In this document: positions 15,391 to 22,045 of the stretch, in pieces
Layout: each line of letters begins with the position of its first letter
Numbering within the stretch: position 1 is the stretch's first letter
Position numbers and translations under genes: made by a program
DNA from: a virus
Length of the DNA stretch: 47,601 nt
Virus record (IMG/VR): IMGVR_UViG_3300025313_000030
Coordinates: 1 to 47,601 of that record
Direction: 5' to 3' (one strand)
Notes under the pieces: generated by a model
Told to the model about the DNA's origin: nothing
What the model saw: the letters and a program-made list of their open reading frames with translations, nothing else
Databases searched by the model: none

Positions 15391-15412
15391 GGGCCAGGGA
15401 TGGCCCTTTTTT
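15391..15412 (+). terminator. Intrinsic terminator of the early operon
   Basis: GGGCCA-GGGA-TGGCCC perfect hairpin followed by six T (15407-15412). It is the end of the plus-strand block. About 150 bp further on, the minus-strand block ends, so the two converge here. The 15413-15565 stretch holds nothing I can support as a gene. Confidence 0.9.
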
Positions 15413-15565
15413 ATGCGCCTCTCTCATCGGGGGCGGAAAGCATCGCCAGAGCAATTCGACGACAACGGTTCTATCGAGGAGCGTTCAAAGAACTGGAAAG
15501 TCTTTGAGGGCAAACAGGCAGTTGCAGAATTAAAGCAACCCCAGACTTAAACTTGCCTTTCTTTC

Positions 15566-15724
15566 CTATGCCTTCATTGCATCGGTCAACATTGCACTCC
15601 ACGCCGCCGATACTTTAACCTCGGCGGCCTTCTTCGCTGCCGGATCCGTAATGGCGTCCAATAACATTTTGATCAACGGCCACGTGCTAACAATCAATTC
15701 CATTAGCGCAATCCACTTTTCCAT
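15566..15724 (-). CDS. Small protein with one hydrophobic helix
   Basis: 52 residues from ATG at 15724 (AAGG upstream). Residues 4-24 (WIALMELIVSTWPLIKMLLDA) could span a membrane or form an amphipathic helix, followed by an Ala/Lys-rich helix. A holin-related function is possible but only by appearance. It is the last gene of the minus-strand replication block. Confidence 0.5.
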   Translation of the reverse strand: MEKWIALMELIVSTWPLIKMLLDAITDPAAKKAAEVKVSAAWSAMLTDAMKA

Positions 15725-15902
15725 TTCGCCTTCCTTTCCGTTCGGCATTACGATACGCTTGCTTCACTTCTTTATTTACAATACGTTGTATGGCCCGTTT
15801 TTGAGCGAGCCATTCATCCTGGCATATGGCTCGCGGATTATCAAACCATTCGTCGAACTCGCGCCAGATTTCCAGCCAGTCAAGTTTCATGTCATATGTC
15901 AT
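15687..15902 (-). CDS. Small basic hypothetical protein
   Basis: 71 residues, Trp-rich N-terminus (LDWLEIWREFDEWFDNP) and a basic C-terminal half (KRAIQRIVNKEVKQAYRNAERKGRR). The start lies in a 9-bp tandem repeat with four ATGs. Only the ones at 15902 and 15890 lead into this frame. It overlaps the next gene by 38 nt. Confidence 0.55.
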   Translation of the reverse strand: MTYDMKLDWLEIWREFDEWFDNPRAICQDEWLAQKRAIQRIVNKEVKQAYRNAERKGRRNGKVDCANGIDC

Positions 15903-15905
15903 ATG

Positions 15906-16154
15906 TCATATTTTCCTGTAGAAGTACTGTTCGTGTTCTAACTCAGGCGGCCCGTCCACGCGCAAGTCAACCGGCCCGGCCGCCAAAGCCGCTTTGCAAC
16001 CATTCATTATGGCGTCACTTGGATTCATCCACAACAATTCCTTCTCCTTCTCACCGTAAATACCCATATAAAGACCCCACAATAAAATATCATTGCCTCT
16101 CTGCTCAGTCTCAACTTTTCCATGTATGTGACTAATACCTTTAATTTGCCTCAT
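15906..16154 (-). CDS. Hypothetical protein
   Basis: 82 residues, start overlapping the stop of the NinG-like gene by 4 nt. It contains a hydrophobic central strand (DILLWGLYMGIYG) and an aromatic C-terminus. No family recognised. The gene order suggests a role in recombination or DNA processing only by proximity. Confidence 0.5.
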   Translation of the reverse strand: MRQIKGISHIHGKVETEQRGNDILLWGLYMGIYGEKEKELLWMNPSDAIMNGCKAALAAGPVDLRVDGPPELEHEQYFYRKI

Positions 16155-16576
16155 AATTTCAGATACTCCTCCTCCAATTTATTATACTCACTCTTGTAAT
16201 ATAATTCATAACCTGCGATTGCTCGTGCGTCGTTCTTATTACACCGATGACGCAGCCATAACTCATTTATCGTTTCTTCGCCATATTTTCCCAGCATGAA
16301 TTTTCGGTAAGCCAAAGGATTGCCCTGCCGCCAAGCGTTACAACCTTTGCATTGTGCGTGGATGTTCCGCTCATCGAAATAAACCCCGCTCGACCCGCCT
16401 ATTCCCCGTGAGATAAAATGTCCGGCGTCACAATTCTTATTCCACGTTATTATCGTTCCGCAGGTACAACAAGCGACGTAACCAAAGGCAAAGGCAGGAT
16501 GCCGACAATGAAACTCCACCGCATCCCTCAAACGAATATATTTGGAGCACCAGACCCAAGCCCGTTTTTTTGTCAT
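16151..16576 (-). CDS. NinG/Rap-like recombination nuclease
   Basis: 141 residues from ATG at 16576 (AGGAG 10 nt upstream). CCTCGTIITW, then CDAGHFISRG, then YFDERNIHAQCKGCNAWRQGNPLAYRKFM match the NinG family: two Cys pairs framing an HNH-like core with DAGHF as catalytic part. NinG (Rap) proteins process recombination intermediates for phages using RecBCD-type or phage recombination. A truncated basic C-terminus follows. Its neighbours include Cas4-like and SSB-like genes of a recombination block. Confidence 0.75.
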   Translation of the reverse strand: MTKKRAWVWCSKYIRLRDAVEFHCRHPAFAFGYVACCTCGTIITWNKNCDAGHFISRGIGGSSGVYFDERNIHAQCKGCNAWRQGNPLAYRKFMLGKYGEETINELWLRHRCNKNDARAIAGYELYYKSEYNKLEEEYLKL

Positions 16577-16583
16577 TCGCCTC

Positions 16584-16610
16584 ATTCTCCTTATTCTCCT
16601 TATTCTCCTT
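16584..16610. repeat. Triplicated 9-bp unit carrying Shine-Dalgarno sequences
   Basis: Three exact copies of ATTCTCCTT (plus strand), read as AGGAGAAT repeats on the minus strand, occupy the spacer before the NinG-like start. It gives three consecutive SD sites. Only the last is at functional spacing. Confidence 0.85.
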
Positions 16611-16882
16611 TATGTTTTGCCATTCTTGCCCTTTCTCAATGCCGCCTTGACCAGCGCCGCCGCTTTTCGGTATTCTTCCGTGGCGCAAGTCCCGTGATCC
16701 GGTCCCGTTCCTTTCGGAAATTCGTCCTCGATGAACGGCCATATCGCTTCAAGGGCCGCATATAAGAGATCATACTCTTTCGCAATCAACCGCAATGAGG
16801 TTTTTTCCGCTTTATTGAGCGAACTCTCGTCGCCAATATCCCATAATGTATTAGCAATTGGTGTCTGAGGAGTGTATCCCAT
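16610..16882 (-). CDS. Hypothetical protein
   Basis: 90 residues, helical, with AGGAG SD upstream. It contains AEKTSLRLIAKEYDLLYAALEAIWPFIEDEF and a basic end. No family recognised. Small genes of this kind fill the space between replication genes. Confidence 0.55.
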   Translation of the reverse strand: MGYTPQTPIANTLWDIGDESSLNKAEKTSLRLIAKEYDLLYAALEAIWPFIEDEFPKGTGPDHGTCATEEYRKAAALVKAALRKGKNGKT

Positions 16883-16903
16883 TATATTCTCCTTTTCAAT
16901 AAA

Positions 16904-17005
16904 TTAGACCGGAGACACTTTCGGGCTAATCTTCGGCTCGAATAAAGTGGAGTTGGCGTCTTGCAATGGGACGGGCGTAACAACGGTCGATGCCAACAAC
17001 TTCAT
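16904..17005 (-). CDS. Possible 33-residue peptide
   Basis: ATG at 17005 without a clear SD. The frame reads TVVTPVPLQDANSTLFEPKISPKVSPV, which looks protein-like. It fits the gap between two genes. It could equally be non-coding spacer. Confidence 0.35.
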   Translation of the reverse strand: MKLLASTVVTPVPLQDANSTLFEPKISPKVSPV

Positions 17006-17023
17006 CGTTGAAGATGTTCAGAC

Positions 17024-17815
17024 CTACGGATTCCGTAATGGGCTTTCTCCTTTCAAAAATCCTTTGACTATTGCGACTTGGTTTGCCGCCGCCTGCCTAT
17101 ACTCCTTGCCGTACTTGGCAAGCATTTCCCTGCGAATATCAGAGAATCGCAAATCGGGCAAACCCACCAATTCCCGCAACGCCTGCTTACGGGCCTCGTA
17201 ATCTTGAATGCGACGGAATATCACCGCTATCTCGTCAATCGCACAAACTCGGTTCCCGCCCAGAGCAACCGCAGTTGCGTCCAGAGCGGCCTCGACCCGT
17301 TCGATATTGACTATTCGACTATTCGTGCGCGGATCGTACCAAGTCGCGTTTGCAATATCCGGCTCTCTACCCTTTGGACTGTGGCCGTAAGGAAAAGGCA
17401 GGCTCGGCGTAAACTTGTCATTAGCCCAGGCGGGTAAGACGTTGTGCCGAGAGAACTTGCCTGTCCATCCATTATGAAAATATGGGTCTTGAACGACACT
17501 ATGAAGGGCGATGCCGAGAGCGATAAGGTCTTGAGCCATATAATGCCGCCAAGTTTGCGGCTTCGATACCGCTACAGAAGCTATTATCCGCTTGCACAAT
17601 TCCGAGTCAGGACGGCATATCAAGTCTTTCGGATTTGACGGCACAAAGTGAAAATATAAACCAAGATTGCTCCAAATCACATTCCGCCAAGTTACTTGTA
17701 AACTTTTATCCGTTTCGGTATTGCTCCACGCCAATAACAGAGCATCCTCATCTGAATAACCTGCGGCTTTGGCAATCGCGAGTGTGCCGTATGCGTGTAT
17801 ATCCTTTTGAGCCAT
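17024..17815 (-). CDS. DUF6765-like / zinc-dependent phospholipase C-like protein
   Basis: 263 residues. It begins MAQKDIHAYGTLAIAKAAGYS, continues DALLLAWSNTETDK, then HFVP, then ALGIALHSVVQDPYFHNGWTGKFSRHN. The order of H, D, W and HxxxDxxxH-like residues recalls the DUF6765/zinc phospholipase-like fold (IDxH start, HS..QDxxxH). If active it would hydrolyse a phosphoester or act as a metal-binding lysis or host-interaction enzyme. I cannot confirm all metal ligands. A short fragment with the same KAAGYSDxDA motif lies upstream at 18427-18546, split from it by an HNH gene. Confidence 0.55.
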   Translation of the reverse strand: MAQKDIHAYGTLAIAKAAGYSDEDALLLAWSNTETDKSLQVTWRNVIWSNLGLYFHFVPSNPKDLICRPDSELCKRIIASVAVSKPQTWRHYMAQDLIALGIALHSVVQDPYFHNGWTGKFSRHNVLPAWANDKFTPSLPFPYGHSPKGREPDIANATWYDPRTNSRIVNIERVEAALDATAVALGGNRVCAIDEIAVIFRRIQDYEARKQALRELVGLPDLRFSDIRREMLAKYGKEYRQAAANQVAIVKGFLKGESPLRNP

Positions 17816-17827
17816 AGGGATAACTCC

Positions 17828-18301
17828 TTAAAAGTTTGTACGGGCGAATCCACGAAAATATGCTATTGCCGCCGCATCGTATATTTGGGCCCCTTCTTCT
17901 TCGCTCTTGTAATAACCTAAAAACATTGCTTTGTTGTTGACACAAATCTTGACATGCCATTTTTGCTCTCTTTTGCACCAATTCACGCCCTTGAATTTTG
18001 AAGACTTTCCCCGTGCTTTCCGTTGATTTGCCATATTCTGTGCGTGAGTTGCCATACGCAGGTTATCACGGCAATTATTCAACCCATCACCATCTTTATG
18101 GTCAGTCTCTTTCCCTTGTGGCGGCCTTAAAATTTCTCGGTGCATCCGAATCAATTTGCGTTTCTCATTTTGGCGAACGTCTCGGACAGCATAATAAGCA
18201 TTACCATGTTTTCTTGCGTGCCATTTCCATTGCGATAACCACTGATAATCTTCATCATCGACGATTGCAAACTGACCTTGCGTAAGAGGTATGAGTTTCA
18301 T
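17828..18301 (-). CDS. HNH homing endonuclease with AP2 DNA-binding domain
   Basis: 157 residues from ATG at 18301. The N-terminal part (LTQGQFAIVDDEDYQWLSQWKWHA..) is the usual start of phage HNH-AP2 proteins. HREIL, ETDHKDGDGLNNCRDNLR gives the HNH core with DH as catalytic pair. Residues 105-157 (SSKFKGVNWCKREQKWHVKI...AIAYFRGFARTNF) are a full AP2 domain. Freestanding homing enzymes of this type cut allelic sites and spread. It separates two pieces with a KAAGYSD motif. The 120 bp upstream are unusually structured (18323-18417). Confidence 0.85.
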   Translation of the reverse strand: MKLIPLTQGQFAIVDDEDYQWLSQWKWHARKHGNAYYAVRDVRQNEKRKLIRMHREILRPPQGKETDHKDGDGLNNCRDNLRMATHAQNMANQRKARGKSSKFKGVNWCKREQKWHVKICVNNKAMFLGYYKSEEEGAQIYDAAAIAYFRGFARTNF

Positions 18302-18322
18302 CTTGCAACACCTTAAAAGCGA

Positions 18323-18417
18323 ACCGACCGGCAAGCGGCTGAACACCCGTAAGGATATTTCGCCTGCGCGGTCGGTGTCGTTTCTAAAGATTGTTCGAGT
18401 GTTCAGCATATTAGAAA
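18323..18417 (-). ncRNA. Interleaved-stem structured leader upstream of the HNH-AP2 gene
   Basis: Three perfect or near-perfect stems are interleaved. Stem a: ACCGACCG 18323-18330 with CGGTCGGT 18369-18376. Stem b: GCTGAACACCCG 18338-18349 with CGAGTGTTCAGC 18396-18407 (12 pairs, one G-U). Stem c: TTTCTAA 18381-18387 with TTAGAAA 18411-18417. The order a-b-a'-c-b'-c' cannot form as simple hairpins, so it is a pseudoknotted fold or a set of alternative folds. No group I intron core sequences were recognised. Confidence 0.5.
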
Positions 18418-18426
18418 TCATAATCT

Positions 18427-18546
18427 TTATACGCTTGGCGTCAAGATATTTCCAATAAAATTTAATCGTCGCTTTGCGTCATCGTCGGAATACCCCGCCG
18501 CTTTTGCCACGCACGGCGTTATCAATTCGTGTTCGCGTTGTTGCAT
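18427..18546 (-). pseudogene. Truncated paralogue of the DUF6765-like N-terminus
   Basis: 39 residues with a strong SD (AAGGAG). VAKAAGYSDDDAKRR matches AIAKAAGYSDEDALLL of the gene at 17024, then it ends. It lies on the other side of the HNH-AP2 gene. It looks like a duplicate or the old 5' end of the same gene cut off by insertion, though it still has translation signals. Confidence 0.5.
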
Positions 18547-18713
18547 TATTTCTCCTTTGTTTTCTCCGGCAGTTGCAGAATGAGTGGGGCATGTTCTGTA
18601 AAATTGTCTTTTTGTTTGGCTACATAACTTGCTTGCCGGCGCAGCCATTTGGCGATTTCTCTCCATTCATCGGGGCGATGCAAAATTATCGTTGCGACTG
18701 GGGTAAATTGCAT
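18546..18713 (-). CDS. Small hypothetical protein
   Basis: 55 residues. AAAGGA lies upstream of ATG at 18713. It has a helical, basic middle (DEWREIAKWLRRQASYVAKQKD) and its stop TAA overlaps the next ATG by one base. Protein-like composition and correct spacing support it. No family recognised. Confidence 0.55.
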   Translation of the reverse strand: MQFTPVATIILHRPDEWREIAKWLRRQASYVAKQKDNFTEHAPLILQLPEKTKEK

Positions 18714-18727
18714 AGTCTCTTATCCTT

Positions 18728-18829
18728 TCAAATCGCCTCTCTTAACCGTCTATGTATTTGACGATGGCATTTCTTGCATACGGGAATCACGGCGCAGCCA
18801 TGTCGAGCCAGTGCTCCGGCCGGAAGCAA
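18728..18829 (-). pseudogene. C-terminal fragment of an HNH-type zinc protein
   Basis: 33 codons from a TTG at 18829. GCAVIPVCKKCHRQIHRRLREAI closely resembles the end of HNH proteins, e.g. NVIPLCRKCHRNAV of the intact gene at 37240-37707. The catalytic HNH part is absent. A short expressed zinc knuckle cannot be excluded. Confidence 0.5.
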
Positions 18830-18832
18830 GCC

Positions 18833-19033
18833 TTAATAAAGGGCTTGTTCGGCTTTCAAGCGCAACGTTTCAGGACTCGTATTGCCCATAACCACACCGA
18901 CATTGCACGTTTGCCAAGTGTGGTCCAGCACATATTGAGCAAAATCCTTCAGCCGCGCGTTCTCGGCTTCAAGTTGTTGGATGTGCATACCACAGCGATT
19001 TGCCGCATCAAGTAGTTCGTCCATAGTTGCCAT
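18833..19033 (-). CDS. Small coiled-coil hypothetical protein
   Basis: 66 residues with AGGAG directly upstream. Leucine-rich helix (HIQQLEAENARLKDFAQYVL) suggests a short coiled coil. A companion coiled-coil gene with the same ENxxLK pattern is immediately upstream. Function unknown. Confidence 0.55.
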   Translation of the reverse strand: MATMDELLDAANRCGMHIQQLEAENARLKDFAQYVLDHTWQTCNVGVVMGNTSPETLRLKAEQALY

Positions 19034-19039
19034 AGTCTC

Positions 19040-19330
19040 CTATGTTTTCAGAGCCTTTTCAAGCTCCTTTTTCATAGGTTCATCGTCCATCAAAAGAACC
19101 GCTTCCGATATTATCTCTTTCAGCCGCACGTTCTCGGCCAACAGCTTATCACGCTCCGCAGTCAAGGCGTCAACGGTCTGCTGCGAGTAGCCTAAACCCG
19201 CCTCTTTTAGTTGCGAGTTCTCGGCTTCGAGTTTGTATATGTCGGATATTGCATGGGACAATATGGGATCCTTAATTAGCTCTAAAATTAGCTCTGACGG
19301 CCCCCACTTCATTGTCATTTGGCTTTCCAT
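19040..19330 (-). CDS. Coiled-coil hypothetical protein
   Basis: 96 residues, two helical blocks: IYKLEAENSQLKEAG and VDALTAERDKLLAENVRLKEIISEAVLLM. These are heptad patterns typical of a parallel coiled coil. The next gene starts 6 nt after its stop. It may pair with the product of 18833-19033, with which it shares the LEAENxxLK motif. Confidence 0.55.
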   Translation of the reverse strand: MESQMTMKWGPSELILELIKDPILSHAISDIYKLEAENSQLKEAGLGYSQQTVDALTAERDKLLAENVRLKEIISEAVLLMDDEPMKKELEKALKT

Positions 19331-19369
19331 TGTCTATTCTCCTCAAAAAAAGTCATTGCGAGCAAGACT

Positions 19370-19576
19370 TCATACCTTCTCCGCACCATCTATCATAAAC
19401 TCTTGAAAATCTTTATCTTCATCAAGCCAAGTTTCAGCACCACAACTCCAGCACCTGAACCCGTCCACGTCAAGTTTTGACAAATCAACTTCCGGCTCTC
19501 GGCTCATATAAATCCAGTTCGTTCTTTTGCATTCTGGGCATTCATACTTAAACCAAACTTCATATTCTTTTGTCAT
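19370..19576 (-). CDS. Small zinc-ribbon hypothetical protein
   Basis: About 68 residues from ATG at 19576. KYECPECKRTNW and FRCWSCGAETW form a two-pair zinc ribbon. Acidic C-terminus. No strong SD. Function unknown. Confidence 0.55.
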   Translation of the reverse strand: MTKEYEVWFKYECPECKRTNWIYMSREPEVDLSKLDVDGFRCWSCGAETWLDEDKDFQEFMIDGAEKV

Positions 19577-19607
19577 TAACCACACTTCATAACGTCTTCT
19601 TTTGTCA

Positions 19608-19979
19608 TTACGTCATTTTCGCCGATAATTCACTGTGGCGATAGATTGATTGAAACGCATTCAATTGCGCCGAGACGGTCTCTATCTTAGCCCTTGTACC
19701 CTTATGCATCGCCTCGGCCTGAGCCAGCTTGAGCCTTGCTTGCCAGCAGACGCCCTTCGCCTTGTCCCGCAAGGTAGTAGTTGTTACCTTGCCGATAGGC
19801 ACACCGTCGATTTCCTTGATCGATCCGTGCTCAATACCGAGCATGGCAAGGGCAAGGTCTCGGTCGTACTCCGCCTCGGCCAGGGCCAGGGCCGTCCCCG
19901 TCTCAGTCAGGCGTTTGAGCAACTCATCGAGCCAGCCGATTCGCTTTTCAATCTCCTCCTGAATTGTTACAATGTCCAT
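19608..19979 (-). CDS. Conserved phage hypothetical protein (helical)
   Basis: 123 residues. Long helices with the pattern TALALAEAEYDRDLALAML, a short strand turn (DGVPIGKVTTTTLRDKAKG) and a second helix pair. This arrangement is often seen in phage recombination or replication blocks beside an SSB. Good SD (AGGGGTATTTGC context). A DNA-repair accessory role is possible but not established. Confidence 0.55.
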   Translation of the reverse strand: MDIVTIQEEIEKRIGWLDELLKRLTETGTALALAEAEYDRDLALAMLGIEHGSIKEIDGVPIGKVTTTTLRDKAKGVCWQARLKLAQAEAMHKGTRAKIETVSAQLNAFQSIYRHSELSAKMT

Positions 19980-20019
19980 GCAAATACCCCTTTATCGCCG
20001 CGCCTATGCTGCTGTATAT

Positions 20020-20529
20020 TCAGTAGGGAATCGAGTCTTGCGGATCATCCTCGCCTGGTTCGCGCTTGGACGGAGTGGGAGGAGCAACAAAAGGCGTTTG
20101 GCCCGTCTCGATAAACTGAGCTATCTGCAACGCCCGCATATACGCTTGGTCGAGCGGCAATTTCAGGTATTCGAGGCAATAGCTCAGGCCCACTGCCCGG
20201 TTCTTTTGGGCGCGTTCGAGGGTATAGTCCGCCGGTGAGCGGCCAAATCGCCCGCCCGCCCCGCCCGAAAATGGGCGGCTTAGACTATATTCCAAGCGCC
20301 CCTGGTAAACCCTGGCCTTACACATTATCTGCATCGGCTTATGAAGCTCGGCCTCTGTTAAGAGTTGGCCCTTGCCCGGCCAGAAGGACGCAGCCAGCCC
20401 GTCGCATATCACTTTCTGGCACGGGCCGAAAGATGTCTGCTCAGCGCCCTGAATGGCTGTAATTGTGCCGGTAATGGCCGTCTTTACTTTCGGATCGGCA
20501 GCGTTAACTTGTACTTCGTGAATCGTCAT
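20020..20529 (-). CDS. Single-stranded DNA-binding-like protein
   Basis: 169 residues. The N-terminal 85 form beta strands with ITGTITAIQGAE...KVICDGLAASFW... like an OB fold. A Gly/Arg-rich linker (SGGAGGRFGRS) and a helical part follow. The last residues, GEDDPQDSIPY, are an acidic tip ending in a Pro-aromatic, as in SSB proteins (DDDIPF) that recruit partners. It sits beside the Cas4-like nuclease. Identification is by fold pattern and tail and not by a recognised sequence family. Confidence 0.55.
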   Translation of the reverse strand: MTIHEVQVNAADPKVKTAITGTITAIQGAEQTSFGPCQKVICDGLAASFWPGKGQLLTEAELHKPMQIMCKARVYQGRLEYSLSRPFSGGAGGRFGRSPADYTLERAQKNRAVGLSYCLEYLKLPLDQAYMRALQIAQFIETGQTPFVAPPTPSKREPGEDDPQDSIPY

Positions 20530-20671
20530 CTTCGTCTTGCTCCTGAATTGCCCGAATTTGCTCCGGGCGTGGGTGATACTTGCATAGATGGTAATGCGAC
20601 CACCGTTGAAATTGTTCCTGTTCTTTGGGCTTCAGTTCAGCTATAACTCGTAGATTAAGTTTCTGTTTCAT
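20504..20671 (-). CDS. Small acidic-tailed hypothetical protein
   Basis: 55 residues, ATG at 20671. Basic start (KQKLNLRVIAELKPKEQEQF), then Trp/His/Tyr (RWSHYHLCKYHPR) and an acidic end (EQDEDDDSRS). It overlaps the SSB-like start by 26 nt. No family recognised. Confidence 0.5.
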   Translation of the reverse strand: MKQKLNLRVIAELKPKEQEQFQRWSHYHLCKYHPRPEQIRAIQEQDEDDDSRSTS

Positions 20672-20699
20672 AATTTACCCAACCTTTCTATGGCACACT

Positions 20700-21383
20700 T
20701 TACAAAGAGGAATCACAACAAAGTGTTCTAAAATTACAATAAGAACATTCCCCATATTCGCCCGTCTTGGCGCTCTTAAAGGCCCTCGGCTCAGCGGGCG
20801 GAAGGATCCCGTCAGCCCAAAAGTCGCGTAGAACCTGCAACTCCGTATCAAGTTGCTCGCACCAGTAGTAGTCCCAGGGCTGAACGTACTCGTCGATGCA
20901 CAGGTCATCCTTTGAAATAAAGATAAGCCGCCCAAACTGCTTGTGCAACTCTCGGACGTAGTACATAACTTGCATCCAGTTGTGGTAGCAGATTTCTCGA
21001 ATGTCCCGACCGCCCTTGATTTCTTTCGCCTTCCACCAAAAAGCCCGACTGTTTTGGCTCTTTACGTCGGCGACTTCATTGTCCCGAATCAGGTCGGCGA
21101 AGCCCTTAACGTCCTCACACTCAATAACCCGGTCGGGTGAGTTGCCGTCTATCCATTCCCCCGTATTAAGTATTTGCAACTTCACCCATTCCTCAAAGTG
21201 ATTGCCGCATTTGAATACGCGGAGAGTCCGCTCATCAGGTGGATTGCTTTGCGGCTCATTCTTTCTCGCCCAATACTGCATCCGGTAGCATCGGCCAAAA
21301 TTGCTTGGTTTATACTTTCCACTGCCTTCCCGCTCTGGGCGGACGAGCGCCTCGTCGATAAGCTGCTGTACGGTTTTAATCAT
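20700..21383 (-). CDS. Cas4-like PD-(D/E)XK exonuclease (RecB family)
   Basis: 227 residues. FADLIRDNEVADVKSQ carries the D...ExK catalytic pattern, with an upstream H/E (NHFEEWVKLQ) segment. Cysteines at the start (FGRC) and end (GECSYCNFRTLCC) match the Fe-S cluster ligands of Cas4/AddB-type nucleases. Such proteins trim DNA ends for recombination. The start codon overlaps the stop of the gene at 21380 (ATGA). A 26-codon out-of-frame ORF at its end (20682-20762) encodes an HNH-like VVIPLCKVCHRK tail but is probably coincidental. Confidence 0.8.
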   Translation of the reverse strand: MIKTVQQLIDEALVRPEREGSGKYKPSNFGRCYRMQYWARKNEPQSNPPDERTLRVFKCGNHFEEWVKLQILNTGEWIDGNSPDRVIECEDVKGFADLIRDNEVADVKSQNSRAFWWKAKEIKGGRDIREICYHNWMQVMYYVRELHKQFGRLIFISKDDLCIDEYVQPWDYYWCEQLDTELQVLRDFWADGILPPAEPRAFKSAKTGEYGECSYCNFRTLCCDSSL

Positions 21384-21574
21384 AATCCTAACCTTCTGTC
21401 CTCTCGGTCCGCGTCCTCGGCGTTAATCTTCTCGGCCTTGCGGTATTCCTCAATAGTAATTAGTGGCTCGCCGCACTTGCGGCATACACGCGCATAACAG
21501 TGCCCGCAGATTAGCGGCTCATCCGTCTGCCATTCACAGGCCGGGCAAATAAATTCAAATTCGCTGTCGGACAT
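21380..21574 (-). CDS. Small zinc-ribbon protein
   Basis: 64 residues from ATG at 21574, supported by GGAG. FICPACEW, ICGHCYARVCRKCGEP gives a three-pair zinc cluster. It overlaps the nuclease start by 4 nt, so both are likely made together. Function unknown. Confidence 0.6.
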   Translation of the reverse strand: MSDSEFEFICPACEWQTDEPLICGHCYARVCRKCGEPLITIEEYRKAEKINAEDADREDRRLGL

Positions 21575-21576
21575 TG

Positions 21577-21828
21577 TTACTCCTTCCCCTGAGCCATTAG
21601 AATTGTTCCAGGCAATTCCCATATCGAAATGTACAAATCCCCTCTGGCTTTACGCTCTTCTGCAATTTCCCCGGCCCGATCTCGTGATAAATACTGTTCC
21701 TTACACATTGCCCATCCTCCTAACCACTGCGCACCGGGCCGGTATGATACGACAATATACCAAGTTGGTCGAGGCGGAGGCCCAATGACAATATCTTCCA
21801 CCTTAAACAATGTCTGTTCATCGGGCAT
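21577..21828 (-). CDS. Hypothetical protein
   Basis: 83 residues. Beta-rich middle (RPTWYIVVSYRPGAQWLGGWAM) and a basic helix (DRAGEIAEERKAR). It ends just before the zinc-ribbon gene. No recognised family. Confidence 0.55.
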   Translation of the reverse strand: MPDEQTLFKVEDIVIGPPPRPTWYIVVSYRPGAQWLGGWAMCKEQYLSRDRAGEIAEERKARGDLYISIWELPGTILMAQGKE

Positions 21829-21852
21829 TACTACGCTACCGCAAGTAATTAT

Positions 21853-22026
21853 TTACTGCTCCAATTCGAGGTCCTCAGCCATCTTTGCCGGAAGAACCTC
21901 AGACTCAATGCGCTGTTTATACTCGTCGTCTTGCTTATCAACTTGTCGTCGCCTCTCAAAATCCCCCCGATACATCTTTGCGTGGGAACGGCTAATACTG
22001 CTTAGGAAGTCGAATAAATTACTCAT
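21853..22026 (-). CDS. Small charged helical protein
   Basis: 57 residues with SD GGAG 6 nt upstream of 22026. Highly charged: YRGDFERRRQVDKQDDEYKQRIESEVLP. Likely a single long helix. Function unknown. Confidence 0.55.
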   Translation of the reverse strand: MSNLFDFLSSISRSHAKMYRGDFERRRQVDKQDDEYKQRIESEVLPAKMAEDLELEQ

Positions 22027-22045
22027 TAACTACTCCTTCTTTTTT

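Noticed and set aside
15323-15550. Plus-strand frame running through the early terminator
   Set aside because: It would be translated across the hairpin and T-tract that ends the operon; no SD at its start.
18302-18421. Group I intron containing the HNH-AP2 gene
   Set aside because: The core P, Q, R and S motifs were not found and flanking pieces do not join into one frame; left as an unexplained structured leader.
20682-20762. 26-codon ORF with HNH-like tail at the end of the Cas4-like gene
   Set aside because: It is nested in a good gene in another frame and has no SD; the VVIPLCKVCHRK match is kept only as a remark.
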